From: Streptosporangium subroseum
Lineage (GTDB): Bacteria; Actinomycetota; Actinomycetes; Streptosporangiales; Streptosporangiaceae
Direction of reading: 5' to 3'
DNA: 64,000 nt
NCBI RefSeq assembly: GCF_900188345.1
Contig: NZ_FZOD01000031.1
Span: forward strand, 37,371-101,370
The position numbers and the translations under genes were made by a program. This document shows, one piece after another, positions 16,992 through 25,635 of the stretch; position 1 is the stretch's first letter, and every line of letters starts with the position of its first letter. The notes under the pieces were generated by a model, which ran no database searches, had not been told where the DNA came from, and worked only from the letters and a program-made list of their open reading frames with translations.

Positions 16992-17912
16992 TCAGATCTT
17001 CGAGACCTGGTTGAACGAGAGCTCAACCGGGGTCTCACGACCGAAGATCGACACCAGCACCTTGAGCTTCTGCGACTCGGCGCTGATCTCACTGACCGTC
17101 GCGGGCAGAGTGGCGAACGGGCCGTCCATGACGGTGACGGACTCGCCGACCTCGAAGTCGACGGTCGCGGCCGAGGCCTTGGCGGTCGACTTCTTGACTT
17201 CCTCGGACGGCTCCGGCGCCAGCAGCTTGGCGACCTCTTCGAGACTCAGCGGGCTCGGCTTGTTGGACAGGCCGACGAAGCCGGTCACGCCGGGCGTGTT
17301 ACGCACCGCGGACCAGGACTCGTCGGTGAGCTCCATCCGGACCAGCACGTAGCCGGGCAGGACCCGCTCCTTGACGAGCTGGCGCTTGCCGCTCTTCACC
17401 TCGGTCACGTGGTGAGTGGGCACCTCGACCTGGAAGATGTAGTCCTCCATGTTGAGGGACTGCGTGCGGGTCTCGATGTTCGACTTCACGCGGTTCTCGT
17501 AACCCGCGTAGGAGTGGATGACGTACCACTCGCCGAACAGGCTCCGCAGGTGGTCCTTGAACTCCTCGACCAGGTCGACCTCGGGAAGGACGTCGCCGTC
17601 CTCGTCGACGGCGCCGTCCGCCGAGACCACAGCGGCCTCGGCGGCCACGTCGTCGTCCTCATCGGACTCGTCGTCGTCCTCGTCGGCGTCGTCCTCATCG
17701 GACTCGTCGCCGGGAAGGACGTCACCGTCCTCGTCAACGGCGCCGGCCGCGGCCTCTTCGGCCTCGGTTTCAGCGTCGACGTCGACGTTGGATCCGGCAT
17801 CGACGGCCGACTCATCGGACTCGTCGAGCGAACCCTCCGCAACGTCGACGGCTTCCGGCTCCTCCACGCGCTCCGCGCGGGACTCGCCAGCCGACTGTGA
17901 AGACTCGGACAC
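16992..17912 (-). CDS. nusG: Transcription antitermination protein NusG, acidic-extended form
   Basis: NusG, 306 residues against about 180 in E. coli, binds RNA polymerase and Rho or S10. The start is GTG (17910-17912). Residues 1-115 are a very acidic Asp/Glu/Ser/Ala extension. The NGN domain follows (about 117-215, GEWYVIHSYAGYENRVK), then the KOW domain (about 250-306, ending FNQVSKI). Acidic NusG extensions occur in other actinobacteria, but here the segment AVDEDGDVLP occurs twice, encoded by a near-identical 33-bp direct repeat at 17583-17616 and 17712-17745. It is cotranscribed with secE. Confidence 0.97.
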   Translation of the reverse strand: MSESSQSAGESRAERVEEPEAVDVAEGSLDESDESAVDAGSNVDVDAETEAEEAAAGAVDEDGDVLPGDESDEDDADEDDDESDEDDDVAAEAAVVSADGAVDEDGDVLPEVDLVEEFKDHLRSLFGEWYVIHSYAGYENRVKSNIETRTQSLNMEDYIFQVEVPTHHVTEVKSGKRQLVKERVLPGYVLVRMELTDESWSAVRNTPGVTGFVGLSNKPSPLSLEEVAKLLAPEPSEEVKKSTAKASAATVDFEVGESVTVMDGPFATLPATVSEISAESQKLKVLVSIFGRETPVELSFNQVSKI

Positions 17913-17980
17913 GGTGACTCATTCTCTTTCCGTCGATGGGCTGAATGGACTGACCGCGGGACAACCCGCCGGATGCCGGT

Positions 17981-18229
17981 TCAGGCTCCGCCGAAGATTC
18001 TCAGCACACCCTCGGTGAACACGTAGTCCAGCACGGACACGATTCCGATCATGATCACAACGAAGACCAGAACGATGATGGTGTAAGAGATAAGCTCTTT
18101 GCGCGTAGGCCAGATGACCTTACGCAGCTCAGCTATGATCTGCCGATAAAAAAGGGCGGGAGAAGTGCGCTTGGCCTTCTTCTCACCACTCGGCTTGTCT
18201 GCGGTTTCGCCGCGCGTGTCGATCGCCAC
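17981..18229 (-). CDS. secE: Preprotein translocase subunit SecE
   Basis: SecE, 82 residues from the GTG at 18227-18229, is the essential single-span clamp of SecYEG. This start is favoured by AGGTGAGGA just upstream; a TTG at 18256 would add nine residues but has no ribosome binding site. The conserved amphipathic segment LRKVIWPTRKEL precedes one membrane helix. It is between tRNA-Trp and nusG, the standard order. Confidence 0.93.
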   Translation of the reverse strand: MAIDTRGETADKPSGEKKAKRTSPALFYRQIIAELRKVIWPTRKELISYTIIVLVFVVIMIGIVSVLDYVFTEGVLRIFGGA

Positions 18230-18303
18230 AGTCCTCACCTGATCCGTCGAGTCCAACGCATATCAGCGGCGCGCTAGACGCCAGATGCGCGGACCGCTCC
18301 TCG

Positions 18304-18376
18304 CAGGGCACGAAGGACTCGAACCTTCAACCGCCGGTTTTGGAGACCGGTGCGCTACCAATTGCGCTAGTGCCCT
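18304..18376 (-). tRNA. tRNA-Trp (CCA anticodon)
   Basis: A 73-nt cloverleaf. The acceptor stem is AGGGCAC/GTGCCCT with discriminator G, the anticodon loop CTCCAAA reads CCA, and the T-loop GTTCGAGTC is present. No encoded 3' CCA. A TATGGT hexamer 12 bp upstream (18389-18394, minus) could be the -10. tRNA-Trp before secE is a conserved actinobacterial arrangement. Confidence 0.97.
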
Positions 18377-18707
18377 AAGACATGAACCACCATACATCGG
18401 TTGGACCGAAGTTTGGTCGCGGCTCACGGTCTCACGCCGCCGGTTCAGGCATGCGGCGGAAAGACCACGTCGGATTCTACGTCGGAATGGCCACTACGTC
18501 GAACCAGCGGCCGATTGCCCAGATCAAGGGCCCGTTTACGTGCTTGTACGGCTTGTAGGGCTTGTCACCCGTCGTCCGCGTCATGGACAGCGCGCGGTGC
18601 CCGTGGCCGGCCGTCCGCATCGTGAACGGCGCGCAGGGACCGAGACCCGCCGTCCGCATCATGGATAAGGAGCGGAGACGGCGGTGCGGATCTGTAAACA
18701 TGGACGC
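18377..18707. other. Spacer between tRNA-Trp and aspC
   Basis: A 331-bp divergent spacer. It contains the presumed tRNA promoter, three 39-bp-spaced repeats (18574-18690), and the aspC start region. A TAAACA element 7 bp before the aspC ATG could support a leaderless transcript. No gene was recognised. Confidence 0.5.
18574..18690. repeat. 39-bp imperfect tandem repeat upstream of aspC
   Basis: The motif GTCCGC(A/G)TC(A/G)TGGA recurs at 18574, 18613 and 18652, exactly 39 bp apart. The units diverge internally. The repeat ends against the aspC translation start region. Confidence 0.7.
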
Positions 18708-19913
18708 ATGACCCGTCCTCGCATCTCAGCACGCATCTCCGCGATCTCCGAGTCCGCCACGCTCGCCGTGGACGCCAAGGCTAAGGCGATGAAGGCGGCG
18801 GGCCGCCCGGTCATCGGCTTCGGCGCCGGAGAGCCGAACTTCGCGACGCCCGGCTACATCGTCGAGGCGGCCGTCGAGGCGGCCCGGAACCCCAGATTCC
18901 ACAAGTACACGCCGGCCGGCGGGCTCCCCGAGCTCAAGCAGGCCATCGCCGACAAGACGCTCCGCGACTCCGGCTACCAGGTCGGCGCGGCCCAGGTGCT
19001 GGTCACCAACGGCGGCAAGCAGGCCGTCTACCAGGCGTTCGCCACGCTGCTCGACCCCGGTGACGAGGTCGTGGTCATCGCCCCCTACTGGACCACCTAT
19101 CCCGAGGCCATCAAGCTGGCCGGCGGGGTCCAGGTCGACGTCGTGACCGACGAGACCACCGGCTATCTCGCGAGCGTCGAGCAGCTCGAGGCGGCGCGCA
19201 CCGACCGCACCAAGGTCCTGCTGTTCGTCTCCCCGTCCAACCCGACCGGCGCGGTCTACAGCCCCGAGCAGGTCGAGGCGATCGGCCGCTGGGCCGTCGA
19301 GCACGACCTGTGGGTCGTCACGGACGAGATCTACGAGCACCTCACCTACGGCGACGCGACGTTCGCGAGCATCGCCACCGTCGTTCCCGAGCTGGGCGAC
19401 AAGGTCGTCGTGCTGAACGGCGTCGCCAAGACCTACGCGATGACCGGCTGGCGGGTGGGCTGGCTGATCGGCCCCAAGGACGTCGTGAAGGCCGCGACCA
19501 ACCTGCAGTCGCACGCCACCTCCAACGTCTCCAACGTGGCCCAGATCGCGGCCCTGGCCGCCGTCACCGGCGACCTGTCGGCCGTCGCCGAGATGCGCGA
19601 GGCCTTCGACCGCCGCCGCCGGACCATGGTCCGGATGCTCAACGAGATCCCGGGCGTGCTCTGTCCCGAGCCCCTGGGCGCGTTCTACGTCTACCCGTCG
19701 GTCAAGGAGCTGCTGGGCAAGGACTTCGGCGGCAGGCGCCCGCAGACGTCCGCCGAGCTCGCCGAGCTCATCCTCGAGGAGGCCGAGGTCGCCCTCGTCC
19801 CCGGCGAGGCCTTCGGCACCCCCGGCTACTTCCGCCTGTCCTACGCCCTCGGCGACGACGACCTCGTCGAGGGAGTCGGCCGGATCGCCAAGTTCCTGGG
19901 CGAGAGCCGCTAG
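18708..19913 (+). CDS. aspC: Aspartate aminotransferase family, PLP-dependent
   Basis: A 401-residue class I/II aminotransferase of the 1c/AAT type. It interconverts aspartate and 2-oxoglutarate with oxaloacetate and glutamate. The start ATG 18708 gives the family N-terminus (ISAISESATLAV); a GTG at 18684 adds eight residues. The PLP lysine is Lys241 in NGVAKTYAMTGWRVG; SPSNPTG, TDEIYEHL and the C-terminal FRLSYAL motif are present. It is the first plus-strand gene, transcribed away from tRNA-Trp. Actinobacterial members of this type sit beside secE/nusG, as here. Confidence 0.95.
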   Translation: MTRPRISARISAISESATLAVDAKAKAMKAAGRPVIGFGAGEPNFATPGYIVEAAVEAARNPRFHKYTPAGGLPELKQAIADKTLRDSGYQVGAAQVLVTNGGKQAVYQAFATLLDPGDEVVVIAPYWTTYPEAIKLAGGVQVDVVTDETTGYLASVEQLEAARTDRTKVLLFVSPSNPTGAVYSPEQVEAIGRWAVEHDLWVVTDEIYEHLTYGDATFASIATVVPELGDKVVVLNGVAKTYAMTGWRVGWLIGPKDVVKAATNLQSHATSNVSNVAQIAALAAVTGDLSAVAEMREAFDRRRRTMVRMLNEIPGVLCPEPLGAFYVYPSVKELLGKDFGGRRPQTSAELAELILEEAEVALVPGEAFGTPGYFRLSYALGDDDLVEGVGRIAKFLGESR

Positions 19914-20044
19914 CCGTACCGGACGCGGGAGGCCCGGCCCTCATCGATATCGATCCCGAGGTCCGTCTCGTCTCCCGGGCCGGGGGGTCGCGACGGCTGG
20001 CAGAGGACCGACCGGGCGACGGGCCCCGCCTCTTCGCCACCCCG

Positions 20045-20182
20045 GGTCCGCGGATCCGGGGGCCAGATCTTCCTATGGCGGGCGCCTTCGCCTCGGAGCC
20101 TCGGATCCGGAGGTCAGGTCTCCATGTGGCGGGCGCCTTCACCGCGCCCCCCGGTCCGCGGATCCGGGGGTCAGATCTCCAG
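20045..20182. repeat. 53-55 bp tandem repeat seeded from STAND A 3' end
   Basis: Units start at 20045, 20098 and 20153. Each carries a GGATCCGGxGGxCAGxTCT core; in the third copy this is the coding end and TGA stop of STAND gene A (20171-20173). Copies also share GGCGGGCGCCTTC. The array fills the convergent space between aspC and STAND A. Confidence 0.85.
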
Positions 20183-22222
20183 AGGTTTCAGGGCGTAGGC
20201 CACGGTGGCCTCGATGTGGGAGGTCGCGCCCTCCTCGAACGCCACGGCGTAGGCGGCCGGGCCGATCAGGTCCATGGCGCGGGTCGCGGCGCTCTCGCGA
20301 GGGCGGGTCATGGCGTCGGCTCCGAGGCCGGGCAGTCCGAAGGTGATCCAGATGCGCTGGGCGGCGCCCAGGAGCCAGGCGGCGCGCCCGCCGTCACCCG
20401 CGGCGGCGGCGACCCGTGCGAGCTGGTCGATGGCGAGGACGCTGCCGACCACGTCGCGCAGTTGCCATTTGACCTCCAGCGACGCCCTGGCCGCCTCGGC
20501 CGCCCCGGCGACCTCGCCCCGGTTGAAAAGGGCGAGGGAGAGAACGTAGTCGCAGAGCGAACGCTGGGACAGCTCGCCACAGGCCTCGCAGCGGAGACGG
20601 GCCTCCCGCAGGATCTCCACCGCCTCGTCGAAGTCGCCGCCGAAGGTGGCCGCCATGGCGAGGAGCAGGGGGATGGACGGCCCTCTCACGGAATCCGGGT
20701 CCGCCTCCCGGAACTTGACCGCTCCCTCCAGCGCGTACGCCCGCGCGCCGCCGAGGTCGGCGGTGAACAGGCAACTGCCGGCGAGGCGAAGGTAGGCGTT
20801 CGCCTCGGCGTCGGCGTCGCCGTACCGCCGCGCGTTCTCGAGGCACTCCTCGGCCCGGCTGCGGGCCAGGACCATGTCCCCCTGGATGAGCGCGAGGTGG
20901 GCGACGGCCCAGAGAGGCTTGGATCTGGCCGGGTTGGGGCCGGGACAGGCGGCCAGCGCGCGGTCGAGGTAGTAGCGGCCCTCCCGGATGAGGCCCAGAT
21001 GACACCAGAGCACCCACAGGGCCCCGCTCAGCTCCAGGGCGGCCCGATGGTTGCCGGCGGTGAGACAGCGGTTGAGGGCCGTACGGAGGTTGGGGAGCTC
21101 CTTGTGCGCCCAGTAGGCCCATTCGAGCTGGCGCGGGCCGTACCACTCGGCGTCCATGCGGCGGGCGGTGGACAGGTAGTGGTCACGGTGCCGGCGGATC
21201 ATGAGATTGCCCTCGCCGAGCTCGTTCAGCCAGTCACGCCCGTAGTCCCTGATGGTGTCGAGCATGCGGTAGTGATCGCCCACCCGCGCGAGAACGGACT
21301 TCGTCGCGAGCGAGGAGAGCACGGCGGGCACGTCGGGCAGGCGTTCGTCCTGGCAGACGCCGCAGGCGGACTCGACGTCGAAGGCACCCGCGAAGACCGA
21401 CAGCCGGGCCCAGAGCAGGCGTTCGGCGGGAGTGCACAGCTCGTGACTCCAGCCCGCGGCGGTGCGCAGCGTGTAGTGGCGGATGAGGAGGCCGTCACCG
21501 TCGGCCAGCAGCTTGAACCGGTCGTCGAGCTGGTCGGCGAGCTGGATCGCGGACAGGCCGCGCATGTGGCTGGCCGCCAGCTCGATGGCGAGCGGCACGC
21601 CGTCGAGCCTGCGGCAGAGCCTGGCGACGGCCATCATGGCCCGTTCGTCCGTGCGCAGCCCGGGGGCCACGGCCTTCGCGCGGTCCAGGAAGAGACTCAT
21701 CGCGTCGTAGCCGGCGAGGTCGGCGGTCTCGGGCGGCGGGACGGGAAAGGGGTTGACGACCATGACGACCTCCAGGGGGAGGCCGAGCTCCTGGCGGCTG
21801 GTGGCGATGATCCGGATGTCGGGCGCATCGGTCAGGATGGAGACGATCAGGTCGCTGCAGGGGCCGACCAGGTGCTCGCAGGTGTCGAGGACCAGGAGCA
21901 GGCGCCGCTCGGCGAGGAACTCGGTGAGCGCCTCAAGGACCGAGTGTCCGGACTGCAGGTGCAGGCCCAGCAGCCCGGCGATGCGGCCGGCGAGCAGATC
22001 ACCGTTGGTCTCCGGTGACAGCTCGACCACCCAGACGCCGTCGGGATAGTCCTTCCGCGCGTTCTGCGCGGCCTTCAGGGCCAGGCGCGTCTTACCGACT
22101 CCGCCGGAGCCGTGCAGGGTGAGCAGACGTGTCCGGGCGAGGAGCTTCCCGATCTCCTCCAGCTCATCGGCACGGCCGACGAAACTGCTCATCTCAGCCG
22201 GAAGGTTCCCGCGCGAGGTCAA
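20171..22222 (-). CDS. STAND-type P-loop/TPR ATPase A (no HTH)
   Basis: A 683-residue protein of the STAND NTPase class, close to the ATPase part of AfsR/LuxR-family regulators. The family entry motif NLPAEMSSFVGR leads into Walker A GSGGVGKT (38-45), Walker B LLLVLD (108-113), the sensor ATSR (140-143) and GVPLAIELAA (208-217). A winged-helix segment (ERLLWARLSVFAG) and a long helical TPR-like half follow. It ends at VAYALKPLEI, with no C-terminal LuxR helix-turn-helix. The start TTG overlaps gene B's stop (TTGA) after AGGGGG, so A is translationally coupled to B. Ligand and output unknown. Confidence 0.85.
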   Translation of the reverse strand: MTSRGNLPAEMSSFVGRADELEEIGKLLARTRLLTLHGSGGVGKTRLALKAAQNARKDYPDGVWVVELSPETNGDLLAGRIAGLLGLHLQSGHSVLEALTEFLAERRLLLVLDTCEHLVGPCSDLIVSILTDAPDIRIIATSRQELGLPLEVVMVVNPFPVPPPETADLAGYDAMSLFLDRAKAVAPGLRTDERAMMAVARLCRRLDGVPLAIELAASHMRGLSAIQLADQLDDRFKLLADGDGLLIRHYTLRTAAGWSHELCTPAERLLWARLSVFAGAFDVESACGVCQDERLPDVPAVLSSLATKSVLARVGDHYRMLDTIRDYGRDWLNELGEGNLMIRRHRDHYLSTARRMDAEWYGPRQLEWAYWAHKELPNLRTALNRCLTAGNHRAALELSGALWVLWCHLGLIREGRYYLDRALAACPGPNPARSKPLWAVAHLALIQGDMVLARSRAEECLENARRYGDADAEANAYLRLAGSCLFTADLGGARAYALEGAVKFREADPDSVRGPSIPLLLAMAATFGGDFDEAVEILREARLRCEACGELSQRSLCDYVLSLALFNRGEVAGAAEAARASLEVKWQLRDVVGSVLAIDQLARVAAAAGDGGRAAWLLGAAQRIWITFGLPGLGADAMTRPRESAATRAMDLIGPAAYAVAFEEGATSHIEATVAYALKPLEI

Positions 22223-24168
22223 GAAAAGGCCCCCTGGAGTGCGTGTTCCACCGCGGCTCGAAGACCGATCATCCCTCCCTCTTCGTTCAGCCGCTCGAAC
22301 TCCGCCCTGCCCATCCGGCCGCGCAACCTCAGCTCCGCCTTGCGGAGCAGGGTCGTGATCATGGGCGAACGGCTGGGCGGGACCTCGGCGGTCTCCCAGG
22401 CGGCCTGGGCCGCGCCGAACATGGTCGCGGCGAACGTGTCGTTCGCGTCGGTCTCCGCGATCACGACGAACACCTCGAGCGCCTCCATGAGGGAGATCGT
22501 GTCTCCGAACAGCCGGGCGCCCCGGAGAGCTCCGCGGGCGGCCACGACGGCGGAGGCGGTGTTGCCGAGAAGGTGCTCGGCCTGGCCGAGGAGAAGGTCC
22601 AGGCGGATGAGGGTCCAGTAGTCGCCGCAGGACTCGCAGAGCTCGCGGCCCTCCTCGAGGACGGACACGGCCTGGTCGTTACGGCCCGTGAGCATCATGG
22701 CGGTGGCCACGACCGTGTAGGTGGGCAGGAAGCCGGGGAAGACGTTGCCGGTCGAGCGGTGGCGCACCCTGGCGTGCTGAATGAGCTGAAGGGCCTCCAC
22801 CACATCGCCCCTGACGACCGCCAGGTGGGCCTGGAACTGGCTGACGTAGGCCGTGGCATAGCCGTCGGCGTCCTCGGCGGCGCACTCGGTGAGAATGCTC
22901 TCCGCCCGGTCGAGGTCGCCGCGCTGGATCGAGACCCAGGCGTGCACCCACAGTGCCTTGACCCGCTCGGGGCTGGGGGTGTGGTCGAGATCCAGACCAC
23001 GCTGGAGAAGATCGTCCCCGGGGGCCTGCATGCCGCAGCACGCCCACAAAAACCACAGGTTGCCGACCAGGTCGAGGCCCTTGCGGTATTCCTCGGGCCG
23101 GGAGTAGCAGTATTCGATGGCCCCGCGCATGTTGGCGCATTCGAGCACCAGCCTCCGGTACCACTCGAGCTGCCTGCCCTGCCAGCTCATCTCGGCGCGG
23201 GCGGACAGGCCGAGGAAGTGGTCGCGGTGGCGCCGCCCCGTCTCCTCCGTCTCGCCGAGGCGCTCCAGCCAGACGGCGCCGAACTCGCGGACGGTGTTGA
23301 GCAGGCGGTAGCGGACGCCGCCCTCACCCTCCTCGCGGGCGAGGATCGACTTGTCGAGCAGGCCGAGCAGGGCGTCGAGAACCTCCTCGGAGCCGAGGAC
23401 GCCGCCGGAGCAGACGCCTTCCGCGGCTTCGAGGTCGAAGGTGCCGGAGAAGACCGACGCCCGAGCCCACAGGAGGCGCTCCTGCGGACTGCAGAGCTCG
23501 TGGCTCCAGCCGTAGGCGGCGCGCATCGAACCGTGCCGCCGGGTGCCGGGTGCGGTGGCGAAGATGTCGGCCTCCCCCGGATCGGGACCGGCCGCGGCAA
23601 GCTCGATCGCCAGGGGGAGGTTGTCGAGCCGTTTGCAGAGCTCCTCCGGGTCCGTCCCGATGAGCCGGCTGCCGGCGAGAATGGTGAGCAGGTGGGCGGC
23701 GTCGGCGTCGGACAGGCCTCCGACCGGGTAGAGGTGCTCGCCGGGCAGCCCCAGCCGCTGCCTGCTGGTGCTCAGGACGCGCAGTCCCTCGACCGACCGC
23801 AGCAGCAGACCGATCAGGACGCCCACGGCGCCGACGACGCGGTCGCAGGTGTCGAGGACGATCACGCTGCGGCGCGGGACGAGCTCGTCGATCAGGGATC
23901 GCAGCACGGGCACGTCCGGCTGCCTGCGAACGCCGATCGTGTCGGCGAGCATGCCGGTCAGGGCCTCCAGGTCCGCCGAAGCCTCGGACAGCTCGACGAC
24001 ATGGACGTCTCCCGGGAGTTCGTGTTCCAGGGCACGGGCCAGGCGCAGCGCCATACAGGTCTTCCCGGCGCCGGCGGGACCGGTCAGCGTGACGTGGCGC
24101 ACCCTTTCGAGCAGGGTGGAGACGTCGGCCAGCTCGGTTTTCCTGCCGACGAAGACATCCGCTCTCAT
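22219..24168 (-). CDS. STAND-type P-loop/TPR ATPase B (no HTH)
   Basis: 649 residues, the first gene of the B-A pair. The start is ATG 24166-24168 after AGGGG. It opens almost directly with FVGRKTEL. Walker A is GPAGAGKT (30-37), Walker B VIVLD (102-106), then STSR and NLPLAIELAA. The winged-helix motif ERLLWARASVFSG and a TPR-like half with a WFLWACCGMQ signature follow. That signature is shared with gene E (WFLWICCGMQ), so B and E form one subtype and A, C and D another. It ends after AVEHALQGAFS with no DNA-binding domain. The upstream region carries two tandem 23-bp repeats (24271-24316). Confidence 0.85.
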   Translation of the reverse strand: MRADVFVGRKTELADVSTLLERVRHVTLTGPAGAGKTCMALRLARALEHELPGDVHVVELSEASADLEALTGMLADTIGVRRQPDVPVLRSLIDELVPRRSVIVLDTCDRVVGAVGVLIGLLLRSVEGLRVLSTSRQRLGLPGEHLYPVGGLSDADAAHLLTILAGSRLIGTDPEELCKRLDNLPLAIELAAAGPDPGEADIFATAPGTRRHGSMRAAYGWSHELCSPQERLLWARASVFSGTFDLEAAEGVCSGGVLGSEEVLDALLGLLDKSILAREEGEGGVRYRLLNTVREFGAVWLERLGETEETGRRHRDHFLGLSARAEMSWQGRQLEWYRRLVLECANMRGAIEYCYSRPEEYRKGLDLVGNLWFLWACCGMQAPGDDLLQRGLDLDHTPSPERVKALWVHAWVSIQRGDLDRAESILTECAAEDADGYATAYVSQFQAHLAVVRGDVVEALQLIQHARVRHRSTGNVFPGFLPTYTVVATAMMLTGRNDQAVSVLEEGRELCESCGDYWTLIRLDLLLGQAEHLLGNTASAVVAARGALRGARLFGDTISLMEALEVFVVIAETDANDTFAATMFGAAQAAWETAEVPPSRSPMITTLLRKAELRLRGRMGRAEFERLNEEGGMIGLRAAVEHALQGAFS

Positions 24169-24615
24169 GGCAGCCCCTGCGTCGTCCTGACTACACGTGC
24201 ACCTACGGTCGCACGTAGGCAGTGCCCACTGAAACCCCGTTGCTCACATTTCCTGCGATAAGACTTAACCTGTAATGGGATTCGCACTCCTGCTGTAATG
24301 CGAGTCACGCTCCTGATTTTCATGAATGAAACACAATCTGTGACATGTACGGCGCTCTTGCGCACGGAAATTCGGTGGAAACCGGCAGGGGCCACTCATT
24401 CGGCTCCGGAGTCGAAACTCCGTGTGATCGAGAAATCGCCGAAGACCGCCCCGTCGAATTCCTCTGGCTGGAGCCCCAGGCCCCGGCTCTGGAAAGCATG
24501 CCGGCGCCCTCCCTCATCGACGAGGTCTCCTCTCGATCTTCCCACCTCGCGAACGAACCGTCAGGTTGAGACCAAAAATTGTCAGCGCACGTCAGACCTG
24601 CGGCACCATGTTGAA
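24169..24615. other. Divergent control region of STAND B and the deaminase
   Basis: A 447-bp divergent spacer, less GC-rich than its surroundings at 24230-24420. It contains the 23-bp tandem operator-like repeats. A TTGTCA element lies about 35 bp before the deaminase ATG, without a matching -10. No gene was recognised. Confidence 0.55.
24271..24316. promoter_or_regulatory. Two tandem 23-bp direct repeats (operator-like)
   Basis: Copies at 24271-24293 and 24294-24316 match at 19 of 23 positions. Both begin CTGTAATG and end CTCCTG. The 23-bp step is close to two helical turns, placing both sites on one DNA face. They lie about 100 bp upstream of STAND B and 300 bp upstream of the deaminase. 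Confidence 0.6.
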
Positions 24616-25635
24616 ATGCCACGTCCCCTCAGAGAGCTGCCCAAGGCTCACCTGCATCTGCACTTCACCGGCTCGATGCGGCACTCGACCCTGATCGATC
24701 TCGCCCGCGAGCAGAACCTGCATCTGCCGGACGCGCTGGAGGACGACTGGCCACCCCGGCTGCGGGCGACCGACGAGCGGGGCTGGTTCAGGTTCCAGAG
24801 GCTGTACGACATCGCACGGTCGAGCCTCCAGCGGGAAAGCGACGTCTACCGGCTGTTGCGCGAGGCCGCCGAGGACGAGGCGGCGGAGGGGTCGGGCTGG
24901 CTGGAGATCCAGATCGACCCGTCCGGATACGCGCAGAGGTTCGGCGGGCTCACCTCGACCATGGAGCTGATGCTCGACGCGGCGCACAGAGCCGCCGATC
25001 ACGCACAGATAGGCGTCGCGGTCGTGGTGGCCGCTAACCGGACCCGCCATCCCCTCGACGCCAAGACGCTCGCCCGCCTCGCCACGCACTACATGGACCA
25101 GGGTGTCGTCGGGTTCGGGCTCTCCAACGACGAGCGCCGCGGCCGGGCCCGCGACTTCGACGGGGCCTTCCGGCTCGCCAAGCGGGCGGGGCTGCTGTCC
25201 CTGCCGCACGGCGGGGAGTTGCTGGGCGCCGAGAGCGTGGCCGAATGCGTGGACGTGCTGAGCGCGGACCGGGTGGGGCACGGCGTCCGGGCGGCCGAGT
25301 CGCCGCGGCTGATGGAGAAGCTCGCCCGCCGGCAGATCACGTGCGAGGTCTGCCCGACCTCCAACGTCGGGCTCGGAGTGGCGGCGAGCGCCGAGGAGGT
25401 GCCGCTGCGGAGGCTGTTCGACGCGGGCGTGCCGATCGCGCTGGGCGCCGACGACCCGCTGCTGTTCGGAGAGCGACTGCTGCCCCAGTACGAGCTGGCC
25501 CGGCAGGTGTACGGCTTCTCCGACGCGGAGCTGGCCGAGCTGGCCCGGCAGTCGGTCCGGGCGTCGGCGGCCCCGGAGTCCGTGCGCAAGGACCTCCTGC
25601 AGGGGATCGACGACTGGCTGGCGTCAGAGGGCTGA
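24616..25635 (+). CDS. add: Adenosine deaminase family protein
   Basis: A 339-residue metal-dependent (amido)hydrolase that deaminates adenosine to inosine in canonical members. Zinc ligands His14 and His16 lie in HLHLHFTG. The usual HAGE motif is HGGE (198-201), the catalytic His222 is in VGHGV, and the second metal/acid pair is Asp279-Asp280 in LGADDPLLFG. HGGE and GADDP are variants seen in a streptomycete-type subgroup, so substrate may differ (inference). No clear ribosome binding site precedes the ATG. Its 3' end overlaps the convergent anti-sigma-like gene by 12 bp. Confidence 0.85.
   Translation: MPRPLRELPKAHLHLHFTGSMRHSTLIDLAREQNLHLPDALEDDWPPRLRATDERGWFRFQRLYDIARSSLQRESDVYRLLREAAEDEAAEGSGWLEIQIDPSGYAQRFGGLTSTMELMLDAAHRAADHAQIGVAVVVAANRTRHPLDAKTLARLATHYMDQGVVGFGLSNDERRGRARDFDGAFRLAKRAGLLSLPHGGELLGAESVAECVDVLSADRVGHGVRAAESPRLMEKLARRQITCEVCPTSNVGLGVAASAEEVPLRRLFDAGVPIALGADDPLLFGERLLPQYELARQVYGFSDAELAELARQSVRASAAPESVRKDLLQGIDDWLASEG

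Noticed and set aside
18304..18376. Integrated element at tRNA-Trp
   Set aside because: No integrase, no duplicated tRNA end and conserved housekeeping gene order on one side.
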